64,000 nucleotides of DNA, taken from UBA2377 sp964525935. GTDB lineage: Bacteria > Verrucomicrobiota > Verrucomicrobiia > Opitutales > Opitutaceae. How positions within the stretch are numbered: position 1 is the stretch's first letter; every line of letters begins with the position of its first letter. Shown here in pieces: positions 50,479 through 61,950 of this stretch. The notes under the pieces were generated by a model. The model did no database searches. It was not told the DNA's origin and saw nothing but the letters and a program-made list of their open reading frames with translations. A program made the position numbers and the translations under genes. Location of the stretch: contig CAZGJZ010000006.1 of assembly GCA_964525935.1 (NCBI GenBank), positions 186,001-250,000 of the forward strand, written 5' to 3'.

Positions 50479-51509
50479 TCGCGGGAGTTGGCTTGCCAGT
50501 GGCGGACGCGACTGGCGAGAAAATCGATAAAAGCGGGGTGGTCGTTGAGGCAGGGGATTTGCTGGAAGGACTCGCCGCCGGCGGCGAGGAAGGAATCGCG
50601 CCCGGCTTGCTGAATTTCCTCGAGCGTCTCCAGGCAGTCGGCGGTGAAGGCCGGGCAGAGCACGAGGAGTTTTTTCACGCCGGTGGCGGGGAGGCGGAGG
50701 AATTCCTTGTCCGTGAACGGCGTGAGCCACGGCTCGCGGGTGAGGCGCGATTGAAAGGACACGGAATGGCGGTCGGCGGCGAGGCCGGCGCGGGCGACGA
50801 AAGCGCGGGTGGTGGCCAGCACCTGCGCCTTGTAGCAGGTGGCGTGCGCGGGCGAGCAAGTGGCGCAACAATCAGGCACGAGCGTGCAGTGGGCGTGCGA
50901 CGAGTCGGCCACGCGCATGTGGCGCTCCGGGAGGCCGTGATAGGAGAAGAGCACGTGGTCGTGTGGTTGCGCGAGGTAGGGCGCGGAGACGGCGTGCAAC
51001 GCGGCGATGTAATCGGCATCGGCGAAAAACGGTTGCACGGTGGTCACGCGGATGTGCGGGGCCTGGCGGGCGATCTCGTCCTTCACGCGCACGACGACCG
51101 TTTCCCACGACGACATGGCGTAGTGGGGGTATTGGGGAAACAGGAGCAGGTCGTTGACGCCATCGGCGGCGAGCTGCGCGACGACGGAGGCGATGGACGG
51201 ATTGCCGTAGCGCATCGCGAGATAGACGGGTGTCGCGGAGCCGAGGGCGGCGGCGAGCTTGGCTTGCACGCGACGCGAGGTGGCGATGAGCGGCGAGCCC
51301 TCGGCGGTCCAGACCTGAGCGTAGGCGTGGGCGGACTTGGCGGGGCGGGTGCGGAGGATGATGCCCTCGAGCAGCGCCCAGCGCAAAGGGGCGGCCATAT
51401 CGAGCACACGCGGGTCGCTGAGGAACTCGCGCAGGTAGCGCCGCACATCGGGGACCGACGTGGAGTCGGGGGAACCGAGGTTGACGAGAAGAACGGCGCG
51501 TTGGGACAT
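50475..51509 (-). CDS. hemH: Ferrochelatase
   Basis: 344 residues from the ATG at 51509. Family motifs: VLLVNLGSPDSTSVPDVRRY at the start and VLFSYHGLPERHM (catalytic His). It inserts iron into protoporphyrin IX. A cysteine-rich stretch CTLVPDCCATCSPAHATC lies just after the catalytic His; such internal cysteines hold a [2Fe-2S] cluster in some bacterial ferrochelatases, but this is not proven here. It is coupled to the histidine kinase gene by a 4-base overlap. Confidence 0.95.
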   Translation of the reverse strand: MSQRAVLLVNLGSPDSTSVPDVRRYLREFLSDPRVLDMAAPLRWALLEGIILRTRPAKSAHAYAQVWTAEGSPLIATSRRVQAKLAAALGSATPVYLAMRYGNPSIASVVAQLAADGVNDLLLFPQYPHYAMSSWETVVVRVKDEIARQAPHIRVTTVQPFFADADYIAALHAVSAPYLAQPHDHVLFSYHGLPERHMRVADSSHAHCTLVPDCCATCSPAHATCYKAQVLATTRAFVARAGLAADRHSVSFQSRLTREPWLTPFTDKEFLRLPATGVKKLLVLCPAFTADCLETLEEIQQAGRDSFLAAGGESFQQIPCLNDHPAFIDFLASRVRHWQANSRE

Positions 51510-51587
51510 GGAAAATACGTCGGGACAATGCGCAGGGTTGTCAAACGCCGCGCGAGTCCGTTGAGTGTGACGCAAAATTTCCAAAAG

Positions 51588-53180
51588 ATGTCCACTGCAC
51601 GCAAGCCCGTCCTCCTCGTGATCCGTGATGGTTGGGGTAAAAACCCCAACCCTGCGCAAGACTCGTTCAACGCCGTGCATCTCGCACAGACGCCGTGCGA
51701 TGATGCGCTGCATGCGCGCTACCCGCGCACGCTCGTCGCGGCGAGCGGCCTCGATGTGGGCCTGCCCGACGGACAAATGGGCAACTCCGAGGTCGGCCAC
51801 GAAAACATCGGCGCGGGGCGCATCGTGGACCAGGAGCTCGTGCGGTTGAACAAACTGTTTTCCGAAAAGCAGCTCGCGCGGAATCCCGTGTGGCACGCGG
51901 CGGTCGCGCGCGTGAAGGCCTCGCCGACGGCGAAGCTGCACCTCATGGGCATCGTGTCGGACGGCGGCGTGCACGGGATGCTGGAGCATCTTTACGGCAT
52001 CCTGCGCCAGGCGAAGGAAGACGGACTGACGTCGCGGCAGGTGTTTATCCACGCGTTTACGGACGGTCGCGACACGCCGCCGCAAAGCGGACTTGGTTTT
52101 GTGCAGCAGGTGGAGGCGAAGATTCGCGAGATCGGCGTCGGCACGATCGCGACGGTGTGCGGACGCTTTTGGGCGATGGACCGCGACAACCGCTGGGAGC
52201 GCGTGCAGAAAGCCTACGACATGCTGACCGGCCGCGTGGCGGTCGCGACGGCGCGCAGCGCGGAGGCGGCGGTGGCGGGTTACTACGAAAAACCGCTCAG
52301 CCCGACGCAGCACGGCGACGAGTTTGTGCCGGCGACGTGGATCGTGGGCGCGGATGGCAAGCCGCTTGCGACCATCGACAACGGGGACGCGGTGTTGTTC
52401 TATAACTACCGCGGCGACCGGCCTCGCGAGATCACGCGCGCGTTTGTGATGGATGATTTCAAGGGCTTCGACCGTGGCGCGAAGCTGGATCTCTACTACG
52501 CGACGATGACGGAGTATGAGGCCGGGCTGCCGGTGCACGTGGTCTCGGGCAAGCCGGAGGCGTTGAAGAACATCCTCGGCGAAGTCGTGAGCAAGGCGGG
52601 CATCGGCCAGTTCCGTTGCGCGGAGACCGAGAAGAACCCGCATGTGACCTTTTTCTTCAATAACTACCGCGGCACGCCGTTTCCCGGCGAAGATCGCGCG
52701 TGCCCGGCGAGTCCGAAGGTGCCGACCTACGACCTGCAGCCGGAGATGTCGGCCGCGCAGGTGACGGCCGAGGCGAAGGCGGCGATTCTCTCGGGGAAAT
52801 ACGGCCTCGTCGTCGTGAACTACGCGAATCCCGACATGGTCGGACACACCGGCTCGCTGCCGGCGGCGATCAAGGCGTGCGAAGCGACGGACCAAGGCTT
52901 GGGTGAGTTGCTCGCAGCGCTGGAGACCGTGGGCGGACGGGCCGTGGTGCTCGCCGATCACGGCAATGCGGAGCAAATGTGGGATCCCACTACGAACAGC
53001 CCGCACACGGCCCACACGTTGAATCTCGTCGAAGTCTTTGTGGTTGGCGACGGCTATGCGGTGGGAAAGACGAAGATGCGCTCAGGTGGTCGCCTGGCGG
53101 ACATCGCGCCGACGGTGCTCGATCTGATGGATCTGCCGAAGCCGGTCGAGATGACGGGCGAGAGTCTGGTGGCGCGCTGA
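51588..53180 (+). CDS. gpmI: 2,3-bisphosphoglycerate-independent phosphoglycerate mutase
   Basis: 530 residues from the ATG at 51588. Alkaline-phosphatase-superfamily metal motifs: LLVIRDGWG near residue 10, the catalytic serine in GQMGNSEVGHENIGAGR, VNYANPDMVGHTG and LADHGNAEQM. It interconverts 2- and 3-phosphoglycerate in glycolysis. Divergent from hemH. Confidence 0.96.
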   Translation: MSTARKPVLLVIRDGWGKNPNPAQDSFNAVHLAQTPCDDALHARYPRTLVAASGLDVGLPDGQMGNSEVGHENIGAGRIVDQELVRLNKLFSEKQLARNPVWHAAVARVKASPTAKLHLMGIVSDGGVHGMLEHLYGILRQAKEDGLTSRQVFIHAFTDGRDTPPQSGLGFVQQVEAKIREIGVGTIATVCGRFWAMDRDNRWERVQKAYDMLTGRVAVATARSAEAAVAGYYEKPLSPTQHGDEFVPATWIVGADGKPLATIDNGDAVLFYNYRGDRPREITRAFVMDDFKGFDRGAKLDLYYATMTEYEAGLPVHVVSGKPEALKNILGEVVSKAGIGQFRCAETEKNPHVTFFFNNYRGTPFPGEDRACPASPKVPTYDLQPEMSAAQVTAEAKAAILSGKYGLVVVNYANPDMVGHTGSLPAAIKACEATDQGLGELLAALETVGGRAVVLADHGNAEQMWDPTTNSPHTAHTLNLVEVFVVGDGYAVGKTKMRSGGRLADIAPTVLDLMDLPKPVEMTGESLVAR

Positions 53181-53204
53181 AGCCCGAGAGAGCCGGGCAC
53201 AAAA

Positions 53205-53229
53205 AGAGGGCGATCCGGGATCGCCCTCT
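53205..53229 (-). terminator. Intrinsic terminator after the PEP-CTERM gene
   Basis: Perfect 11-bp arms AGAGGGCGATC / GATCGCCCTCT with CGG loop, followed by five T on the minus strand. The flank reads GTGCCCGG after the T-run, as at the terminator near 43870. Confidence 0.88.
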
Positions 53230-53259
53230 GTGATGCGGCCAAAGATTGCCGAGCCTTGC

Positions 53260-53985
53260 TCAGGCGCGGCGGAAGCGGCGGTGGAGGACGACGGCGCCGA
53301 GGATGGCCAGGCCGGCAAAGAGCGCGCAGGTGGAGGGCTCGGGCACAGGGGAGGAAGGGGCGCTGGCGAAGCTCAAGGTTTGCACGGTCAAACTTCCGAG
53401 CGTGGCGCCGGTTAGATCCCTCACATCGATCGTATTGGTATTGAGCAGCGTGTAGGCGGAGAGATAGCTGCCATTGATGAGGTAGGTTGCCGGATCGGAT
53501 AGCGGAGCCGGCGGGGTGAAAAGCTCGCTGACCGAGATGTTCGCATAAAAATAAACCGGGGTGCTCGATGGCGTTCTGAGCCCGATGTCCTGCATGTCCG
53601 ACGTGCCGCCAGACAAGGTGATGACAGAAAAAGAGGCCGGGCAGTATAGGCCGAAGAGTGCATTGCGGTTCGCCGGCCGGGAGAGGGTGCCCGCAAATAA
53701 ATCCCCGCTCACTGAAGTATAGAGGGAATCGGGTGCGGCCGCCGCTTCCTGCCACGAGGCGCTTGTCGTGGTGAAATACGAATTCGATCCCGTGGGATCA
53801 AAATGATTGAGCGTGAGAACGAGGGTATAAGCCTGATCCTTCGTATACCCATTGAAGTCCAGGTTGGCGGTGGCGGTGAGGGTGATGGCGACCTGCGCTT
53901 GCGCGGGCAAGGTGCAGAGACTCAGCAAGGCTATCGCGATGACCGCGGCCAGACGGCTGGGAGAAGAACGGGAGGGAAGACGCAT
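53260..53985 (-). CDS. PEP-CTERM sorting domain protein
   Basis: 241 residues. Signal peptide ending LPAQAQ, a beta-rich body (ITLTATANLDFNGYTKDQAY), and a C-terminal sorting signal PVPEPSTCALFAGLAILGAV followed by an Arg cluster. PEP-CTERM proteins are processed by an exosortase and exported to the surface. No exosortase is in the window. Ligand unknown. Confidence 0.9.
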   Translation of the reverse strand: MRLPSRSSPSRLAAVIAIALLSLCTLPAQAQVAITLTATANLDFNGYTKDQAYTLVLTLNHFDPTGSNSYFTTTSASWQEAAAAPDSLYTSVSGDLFAGTLSRPANRNALFGLYCPASFSVITLSGGTSDMQDIGLRTPSSTPVYFYANISVSELFTPPAPLSDPATYLINGSYLSAYTLLNTNTIDVRDLTGATLGSLTVQTLSFASAPSSPVPEPSTCALFAGLAILGAVVLHRRFRRA

Positions 53986-54291
53986 GTGGAGTGGGGGTGG
54001 AATGATTTCGCCGGAGCGATTTCAAGACAGTCAATGCGTGGGGTGTTTTAAAGAATAAATATAGGTATAAGTATTCATACATAGCCGAAACAACATGGGT
54101 TTAGCCGAGGGAAACCGCCCTGTAGTTTGCGTGAGCAACAGGCAGCAGGCTCAACGGATTGATCGGATTCTTCGCTCAAAGCGCAGCAACGGGACGGGTC
54201 GGCAGCCGCGTGGGGCCGCCTGCATCCTGTCCGAAAGCAGTGGCGATTCCGCGGCGCGCCGAGAGTCGGGCCGCGAAAGGTGGGTCGGGTT
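53986..54291. other. Intergenic region upstream of the PEP-CTERM gene
   Basis: 306 bases between the PEP-CTERM gene start and the antiporter stop. The part nearest the PEP-CTERM gene is A/T-rich (TATACCTATATTTATT in the gene direction) with a possible TTGACT, but no matching -10 box is clear. No tRNA, ORF or strong hairpin is seen. Confidence 0.5.
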
Positions 54292-56073
54292 TTAAACGAC
54301 TCCCGCCGAGGGCTGCGCTTTGGTGGCGCCGAAGAGTTTGGAGCGAACGCGGGCGCGTTCGCGGTCGATTTGCTCGGCCGTGGCGCCGTAACTGCGCAAA
54401 ATGAATTCGGCCATCGCGAGCGCGACTTCGCCTTCGCCGGAGAAAACGGCGTCGACGCCGGCGGTGCGCAGTTCGTCCAGTTCGCGCACGTAGGCGGTGC
54501 GGGCGAGGACGCGGATCTTGGGATTCAAGCTGCGGGCCTGCTGGATGATTTCGCCCCCACCCTTGATGCTCGAGGCGCTGAGAACGAGGGCACTGGCGTG
54601 GGCCACGCCGGCCTCGGTGAGGGTTTCAATGCGGCTGGCGTCGCCATAGATCGTGTGGACGCCCTCGGCCTTGAGGCGCTGGGCGGTCTCGACGTTGAGT
54701 TCAACAATGACGGGATCGATGTCGTTTTCCCAGAGCAGGCGGGCGATGGTCTGGCCGACGGGACCGTAGCCGATAACGATGGCGCGGTGACGCCCGGTAG
54801 ATTGGGGGGCGGGTTGATCGACGCCGAGGTTGCCGGCGGCACGGCGGTGAATCCAGCGCGAGAGGGCGGGGCAGCCCCGGTCGATCGCACGCTCGATGGC
54901 GGGAAGAAAGCGATAAGTGAGCGGGTTGAGGGTGATCGAGAGGATGGCGGCGGCGACGAGGATGTTGGCGGCGTCGGGCGGGAGGATGTCCAGCTGCCGG
55001 CCCATGGTGGCGAGGATGAAGGAAAATTCGCCGATCTGCGCGAGGACGACGGAGACGGCGAGCGCCACGCGCAACGGGTAGCGCATGAGAACGACGATGC
55101 CGAACGCGGCGAGGGGCTTGCCGATGAGGATGACGGCCATCGTGGCGACGATGAGCATCGGCGACTCGAGCAGGCTGCGCCAGTCGAAGAGCATGCCGAC
55201 GGAGACAAAGAACAGCACGGCGAAGGCGTCGCGCATCGGGAGCGCCTCGGTGGCGGCGCGCAAGCTGAAGTCGGAACGGCCCACGACCATGCCGGCGAGG
55301 AAGGCGCCGAGGGCCATGGAGACGCCGAAGAGCTTGGCGGAGCCGACGGCGATGCCGAGGGCGACGGCGAGCACGGCGAGGGTGAAGAGTTCGCGCGAGC
55401 CGGTCTTGGCGATGTTGGTGAGGAGGCGCGGGATGACCCAGCCGCCGACCACGAAGGTGAAGGCAACGAGGGCGACGATTTTCACCGCCGCCAAACCGGA
55501 AGCGGTGGCGATGCTGCTGAGGCTGATTTCCGCGCTGGCACCAGCGCCGGCCGTGGCGCCGAAGATCGCGGGCAACAGGACGAGGACAAAGACGGTGAAC
55601 AGATCCTCCATCACGAGCCAGCCGATGGAGATGTGTCCGGTGGGCGTGTGGAGGTCACCATTATCGGCGAGCACGCGGGTGAGGACGACGGTGCTGGCGA
55701 CGGAGATCGCGAGACCGAAGACGATGCCGGCCGACCAGCTCCAGCCGAGCCAGTGCATGACGACGGCGCCGAGGACCGTGGCGACGATGCTTTGCACGAC
55801 GGCGCCGGGGATGGCGATATGTTTGACGGCGAGGAGCTCCTTGAAATGGAACTGCAATCCGACGCCGAACATAAGGAGGATGACGCCGATCTCGGCGAGC
55901 TGCTCGGCCATGGCGGCGTTGGCGACGAAGCCGGGCGTGTGCGGGCTGAGCACGATGCCGGCGAGAAGATAGCCGACGATGGGGGAGAGGCCGATGCGCT
56001 GGGTCAGGTAACCGAGGGAGAGCGCAGCGATGAAGCCGCCCGTGAGCGTGAGAATGAGGTCGATGTTGTGCAT
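54292..56073 (-). CDS. CPA2-family cation:proton antiporter with TrkA-N domain
   Basis: 593 residues. About twelve transmembrane helices (residues 1-380) of the Na+/H+ exchanger CPA2 type (IGLSPIVGYLLAGIVLSPHT, GVILLMFGVGLQFHFKELLA), then a Rossmann-type RCK_N domain with AIVIGYGPVGQTIARLL. The layout matches YbaL/KefB-type K+/H+ antiporters. Its start faces a second CPA2 gene. Confidence 0.92.
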   Translation of the reverse strand: MHNIDLILTLTGGFIAALSLGYLTQRIGLSPIVGYLLAGIVLSPHTPGFVANAAMAEQLAEIGVILLMFGVGLQFHFKELLAVKHIAIPGAVVQSIVATVLGAVVMHWLGWSWSAGIVFGLAISVASTVVLTRVLADNGDLHTPTGHISIGWLVMEDLFTVFVLVLLPAIFGATAGAGASAEISLSSIATASGLAAVKIVALVAFTFVVGGWVIPRLLTNIAKTGSRELFTLAVLAVALGIAVGSAKLFGVSMALGAFLAGMVVGRSDFSLRAATEALPMRDAFAVLFFVSVGMLFDWRSLLESPMLIVATMAVILIGKPLAAFGIVVLMRYPLRVALAVSVVLAQIGEFSFILATMGRQLDILPPDAANILVAAAILSITLNPLTYRFLPAIERAIDRGCPALSRWIHRRAAGNLGVDQPAPQSTGRHRAIVIGYGPVGQTIARLLWENDIDPVIVELNVETAQRLKAEGVHTIYGDASRIETLTEAGVAHASALVLSASSIKGGGEIIQQARSLNPKIRVLARTAYVRELDELRTAGVDAVFSGEGEVALAMAEFILRSYGATAEQIDRERARVRSKLFGATKAQPSAGVV

Positions 56074-56272
56074 AGGCGCGGGTTACCGGCTAGCGTTTGA
56101 AAAATCCCGGCGTGAGCCAGCGCTAATCCCGGGTTGAGAAAAATTTCCGCCCGGCCGGGGCCGAATCCAGGCGAATCGGTTGCGGCGGTGCGCGCGCGAG
56201 GCGGCAAGTTTTTTGCGCGGGCGGAAAGCGGGGCTTGCCTGTGGGTGTAGTGGAAATTTACCTGCATGCGGC

Positions 56273-58009
56273 ATGCACGATATCAACCTAATCACGACCA
56301 TCGCATTTGGTCTGCTGGCGGCGCTGGTTTGTGGTTTGCTGGCCAAGCGGGTGGGGTTGTCGCCGATTATCGGTTACCTCGTGGCCGGCATCATTGTCGG
56401 ACCGTTTACGCCGGGCTTCGTGGGCGACGCCGGCCTGGCCAAGCAACTCGCGGAGATCGGCGTCATCCTGCTGATGTTCGGCGTCGGTTTGCATTTTCAC
56501 CTGGATGATTTGCTCGCGGTGCGCTCGATCGCGGTGCCCGGTGCACTGGGGCAGAGTATTGCGGCCACGCTGGTGGCGATGGTCGTGGCGATTGCGGTGG
56601 GCTGGAGCTGGCAGTCCGGCATCGTGCTGGGCATCGCCGTTTCGGTGGCCAGCACGGTGGTGCTGCTGCGCGTTTTGATGGACCACAACATGGTCGAGAC
56701 CACCGAGGGGCGCGTGGCCGTCGGCTGGCTGGTGGTGGAAGACATCATCACGGTGGTCGTGCTCGTGATGCTGCCCGCGCTGGCGGTGAAGGAAGGCATC
56801 GACACGGCCGAGGTCGGCGGCGGCTTGCTGGCACTGGCGAAGTCGGTGGGGCTCGCGGTCGGCAAGATGGCGATCCTCGGCGTGATTGTGGTCGTGGCCG
56901 GCGCGAAGTTTGTCCCGTGGCTGCTGTTGCGGGTGGCGCGGTTACGGTCGCGCGAGTTGTTTACTTTGACCGTGCTGGTGATGGCGATGGCCATCGCGAC
57001 GCTGGGCTACACGGTTTTTGGTGCGTCGATGGCGCTGGGCGCATTTTTGGCCGGCATGGTGGTGGGGCAGTCGAAGGTCAGCCATCAGGCGGCGGCGGAT
57101 GCGCTGCCGATGCGCGATGCCTTTGCGGTGCTGTTTTTCGTCTCGGTCGGCATGCTCTTCGATTGGCGCACAGTGCTGCATGAACCGGGTCTCGTGCTCG
57201 GACTGATCTTTGTCATCCTGGTTGTGAAACCGGTCGTCGCGCTGGTGATCGTGCTGGTCGGCGGGCACTCGCTCCGCACGGGTTTGACGGTGGCCGGGGG
57301 GCTGGCGCAGGTCGGCGAATTTTCGTTCATCGTGGCGGACGTGGCGAAGGTTTTTAAAATCATGCCCGACGCCGGCCAGCATGCGCTGGTCGCGGGGGCG
57401 ATCATTTCGATCAGCCTGAATCCGTGGATGTTTCGTTCGTTGCTGGCGCTGGAACCGTGGGTGCAGAAACACCCGCGGTTGAGTCAGTGGCTCAACCGTT
57501 CGGTGGCGGCGCGCGGCCAGAAGGCGAATCACGCGGAGGTGAGCCATCCGCCGTTTAGCGCCGCGCCGCGCGTGATCATCATCGGCTTCGGGCCGGTGGG
57601 CCGCACGGTGATGCGCCGCGTCGAGGAGCTCAAACTCGAGCCATTCGTGATCGATATGAATGTCGACACGGTGCTCGCGCTGCAGACGGAGAAAAAGCAC
57701 GCCCTCTATGGCGATGCCACCCACGCTGATATTCTTGATCAGGCCGGCGTGAAGAAGGCGGCTTACCTGGTGGTGAGCATGCCCGACTCAAATCTCGGCC
57801 TCGCGGTGCTGACGAAGGCGCGCGAATTGAATCCGAGGATCAAGGTCCTGCTCCGCTCCCGCTATGTGGGGGAGGGCAATATGTTGCAGGAGGCCGGCGC
57901 GGATGCCGTGTGCTACGACGAGGCGGAATCGGCCACGGCGCTGGCCGTGGTGCTGGGGGCGCATATCAAGGCGGGCACGCACCGGGAAGATCCTGCGACG
58001 GCGGGCTGA
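56273..58009 (+). CDS. Second CPA2-family cation:proton antiporter with TrkA-N domain
   Basis: 578 residues from the ATG at 56273. Homologous along its length to the divergent neighbour (VGLSPIIGYLVAGIIVGPFT, GVILLMFGVGLHFHLDDLLA; RCK motif VIIIGFGPVGRTVMRRV). The pair looks like an inverted duplication with a shared 199-bp divergent promoter region. Probably potassium efflux in exchange for protons. Confidence 0.92.
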   Translation: MHDINLITTIAFGLLAALVCGLLAKRVGLSPIIGYLVAGIIVGPFTPGFVGDAGLAKQLAEIGVILLMFGVGLHFHLDDLLAVRSIAVPGALGQSIAATLVAMVVAIAVGWSWQSGIVLGIAVSVASTVVLLRVLMDHNMVETTEGRVAVGWLVVEDIITVVVLVMLPALAVKEGIDTAEVGGGLLALAKSVGLAVGKMAILGVIVVVAGAKFVPWLLLRVARLRSRELFTLTVLVMAMAIATLGYTVFGASMALGAFLAGMVVGQSKVSHQAAADALPMRDAFAVLFFVSVGMLFDWRTVLHEPGLVLGLIFVILVVKPVVALVIVLVGGHSLRTGLTVAGGLAQVGEFSFIVADVAKVFKIMPDAGQHALVAGAIISISLNPWMFRSLLALEPWVQKHPRLSQWLNRSVAARGQKANHAEVSHPPFSAAPRVIIIGFGPVGRTVMRRVEELKLEPFVIDMNVDTVLALQTEKKHALYGDATHADILDQAGVKKAAYLVVSMPDSNLGLAVLTKARELNPRIKVLLRSRYVGEGNMLQEAGADAVCYDEAESATALAVVLGAHIKAGTHREDPATAG

Positions 58010-58124
58010 GCGAGGCGGTGGCGCGAGGCCGGTTTCGACGGCTGTTTTATGACGGGAGGGCGGGGTGCTTTTAGATTTGCGGTAGGTTGTGCGCTTCGGT
58101 TTGAGTGACCGACTTTCGTCTATC

Positions 58125-59912
<1,788 letters not shown>

Positions 59913-59937
59913 GCGGCGTCACTGACTGAAACACACG

Positions 59938-59967
59938 GGGCGGGCCACAAGCCCGCCCTTTTTATTT
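59938..59967 (+). terminator. Intrinsic terminator of aspS
   Basis: Arms GGGCGGGC / GCCCGCCC with loop CACAA, followed by TTTTTATTT. Its end overlaps the stop of the convergent mutarotase gene. Confidence 0.9.
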
Positions 59968-60310
59968 AGTCATGGTGGAAGACTTCTTCCATGCCGGCCC
60001 ACCATTCGCCCTCGGCGCGGTCGGCGAGGGGAGTGTGGCACGGTTTGCAGACGGCCCACCATTGCTGCGTCACGGGCTCGGCGGCGAGCCGGGCCATGTC
60101 ACCGGCGAAATCGGTGCCGACGTATTCGAAATAACTGAAGAGATAGAGACGGCCGTCGGGCAGCTTGCGGAGAAAGATGGAATAATTGCGGATGCCCGAC
60201 GTGGTGATGATGCGGAGGACTTCGGGCCACGCGGCGGCATGCAGCCGTTTGTATTCCGCGGCCATCTCCGGTTTCAGTTCGACGACGCTGCCGTAACGCT
60301 GGGGCTTCAT
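59966..60310 (-). CDS. L-rhamnose mutarotase family protein
   Basis: 114 residues from the ATG at 60310. The pattern MKPQRYGSVVELKPEMAAEY, YKRLHAAAWPEV, IRNYSIFL and YFEYVGTDF matches the RhaM/DUF718 family that interconverts rhamnose anomers. No other rhamnose genes are nearby. It may serve the sugar-degradation genes seen earlier or another sugar. Confidence 0.88.
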   Translation of the reverse strand: MKPQRYGSVVELKPEMAAEYKRLHAAAWPEVLRIITTSGIRNYSIFLRKLPDGRLYLFSYFEYVGTDFAGDMARLAAEPVTQQWWAVCKPCHTPLADRAEGEWWAGMEEVFHHD

Positions 60311-60433
60311 AGGGCGAACGGGAGCTTTGCAGCGCCGGGTCGCCTTGGGAAGGACGCAGCGTGACATTTTTGGGGTGCACGCAGCGGAGCCTTGCAGGTT
60401 GTTTTCGCGGGCTTCACAAGGTTCGCGCTCCAC

Positions 60434-61867
60434 ATGAATTTTTCATCCACGGTGTTGGCGGGTTCGCGACGGATTATGGGCTGGCTGGGCGCCTCGGCCC
60501 TGCTCACGAGCGCGGCTGTGGCGGGAGAGGCGACCCACTCGGGAGCGGCGACGGCGAGCGCGGCGGTTTCAGCGGCGAGCCTGCGCGTGGGCCTCGACAC
60601 GGTGTGGGTGCTGGTCGCGGCGCTGCTGGTCTTTGGGATGAACGCGGGCTTTGCGCTGCTGGAGTCGGGGCTCTGTCGCAGCAAAAATTGCGTCAACATC
60701 ATGGCGAAGAACTTTATCATCTTCGCGGTCGCGACGGTCGCGTTTTGGGCGACCGGCTGGGGCCTGATGTTTGGCGACGGCTCGGCCTGGCTCGGGCTCG
60801 GCGGTGTGTGGTTTGTGGGTGGCGCGGATAACTCACCGGCGGTGGCGGCGGGCTATCAAGGCGTTTACCCGGCGCTGAGTTGGGCGGGCGTGCCATTGTG
60901 GGCGAAATTCTTCCTGCAACTGACGCTCGCGGGCATGGCGGCGACGATCATTTCGGGCGCGCTGGCCGAGCGCGTGAAGTTCAGCGCGTTTTTGGTCTTC
61001 AGCTTTCTTTTGGTGGCCGTGCTTTATCCCATCGCGGGGCACTGGGTGTGGGGCGGTGGCTGGCTGGCGAAGTTGGATTTCCGGGATTTTGCGGGCGCGA
61101 CCGTGGTGCACTCGGTGGGCGGCTGGGCCGCGCTGGCGGGCGTCATTTTGCTCGGGCCGCGGTTGGGCAAATATCGCGAGGGCAAGGTGCATCCGATCCC
61201 CGGCCACAACATGAACGCCGCGGCGCTGGGCGCGTTGATCCTTTGGCTTGGGTGGCTCGGGCTCAACCCGGGCGCGACGATGGGGGTGGGCGACGGTTCG
61301 GCCATCGCGCATATTCTGGTCGTCACCAACCTCGCCGGGGCGACGGGCGCGCTCGGTGCGCTGATCACGGCGTGGCTGCTGCTCAACAAGCCCGACCTGA
61401 CGATGATCCTCAACGGCTGCCTCGCCGGCCTCGTCGCGAGCAGTGCGGCGTGCGCATTTGTGAGCGTGCCGGCCGGAGCCTTGATCGGGGCGGTCGCGGG
61501 CGTGCTCGTGGTGTTTGCCGTGATCGTCTTCGACAAACTCAAGCTCGACGACCCGGTGGGTGCGCTCTCGGTGCATCTGGTCAACGGTGTCTGGGGCACG
61601 CTTGCGGTCGGGCTGTTTTACGACGGAGCGATCGCCGCGATGGCGGCGGGCGTCACCACGCCGACGACGCGTTGGGTCCAGACGTTCGTGCAACTCCAAG
61701 GCATCCTTGCGGTGGGCGCGTTCACGCTGGCCGGGTCGTTTGCGCTCTGGCTGGTCGTGCGCTTGATCACAAGCGGACTGCGGGTGACACCGGACCAGGA
61801 AGCCGAGGGCATTGACATCAGCACGCACGGGAATGAGGCCTATCCGGACTTCACCGCCTACAAATAA
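60434..61867 (+). CDS. Ammonium transporter (first copy)
   Basis: 477 residues from the ATG at 60434. About eleven transmembrane helices after a signal-like N-terminus. Conserved segments: GFALLESGLCRSKNCVNIMA, VHSVGGWAALAG and DDPVGALSVHLVNGVWG with the pore histidine. It carries ammonium/ammonia at the inner membrane. It is followed by glnK and a second transporter. Confidence 0.95.
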   Translation: MNFSSTVLAGSRRIMGWLGASALLTSAAVAGEATHSGAATASAAVSAASLRVGLDTVWVLVAALLVFGMNAGFALLESGLCRSKNCVNIMAKNFIIFAVATVAFWATGWGLMFGDGSAWLGLGGVWFVGGADNSPAVAAGYQGVYPALSWAGVPLWAKFFLQLTLAGMAATIISGALAERVKFSAFLVFSFLLVAVLYPIAGHWVWGGGWLAKLDFRDFAGATVVHSVGGWAALAGVILLGPRLGKYREGKVHPIPGHNMNAAALGALILWLGWLGLNPGATMGVGDGSAIAHILVVTNLAGATGALGALITAWLLLNKPDLTMILNGCLAGLVASSAACAFVSVPAGALIGAVAGVLVVFAVIVFDKLKLDDPVGALSVHLVNGVWGTLAVGLFYDGAIAAMAAGVTTPTTRWVQTFVQLQGILAVGAFTLAGSFALWLVVRLITSGLRVTPDQEAEGIDISTHGNEAYPDFTAYK

Positions 61868-61950
61868 GCCGACGCTGCCGACTCGGCGCTTGCGCCGTGT
61901 CAGAGGCCGGACAACATCAACCACCAGCACCCCACAACCACTCAATTCGC

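Noticed and set aside
54280..56100. 606-residue Asp/Glu/Gly-rich open frame antisense to the first antiporter
   Set aside because: Shadow of transmembrane coding sequence in a GC-rich gene; no domain seen.
61868..61950. Riboswitch before glnK
   Set aside because: The 83-base gap shows no conserved structured element; it reads as a simple short spacer.
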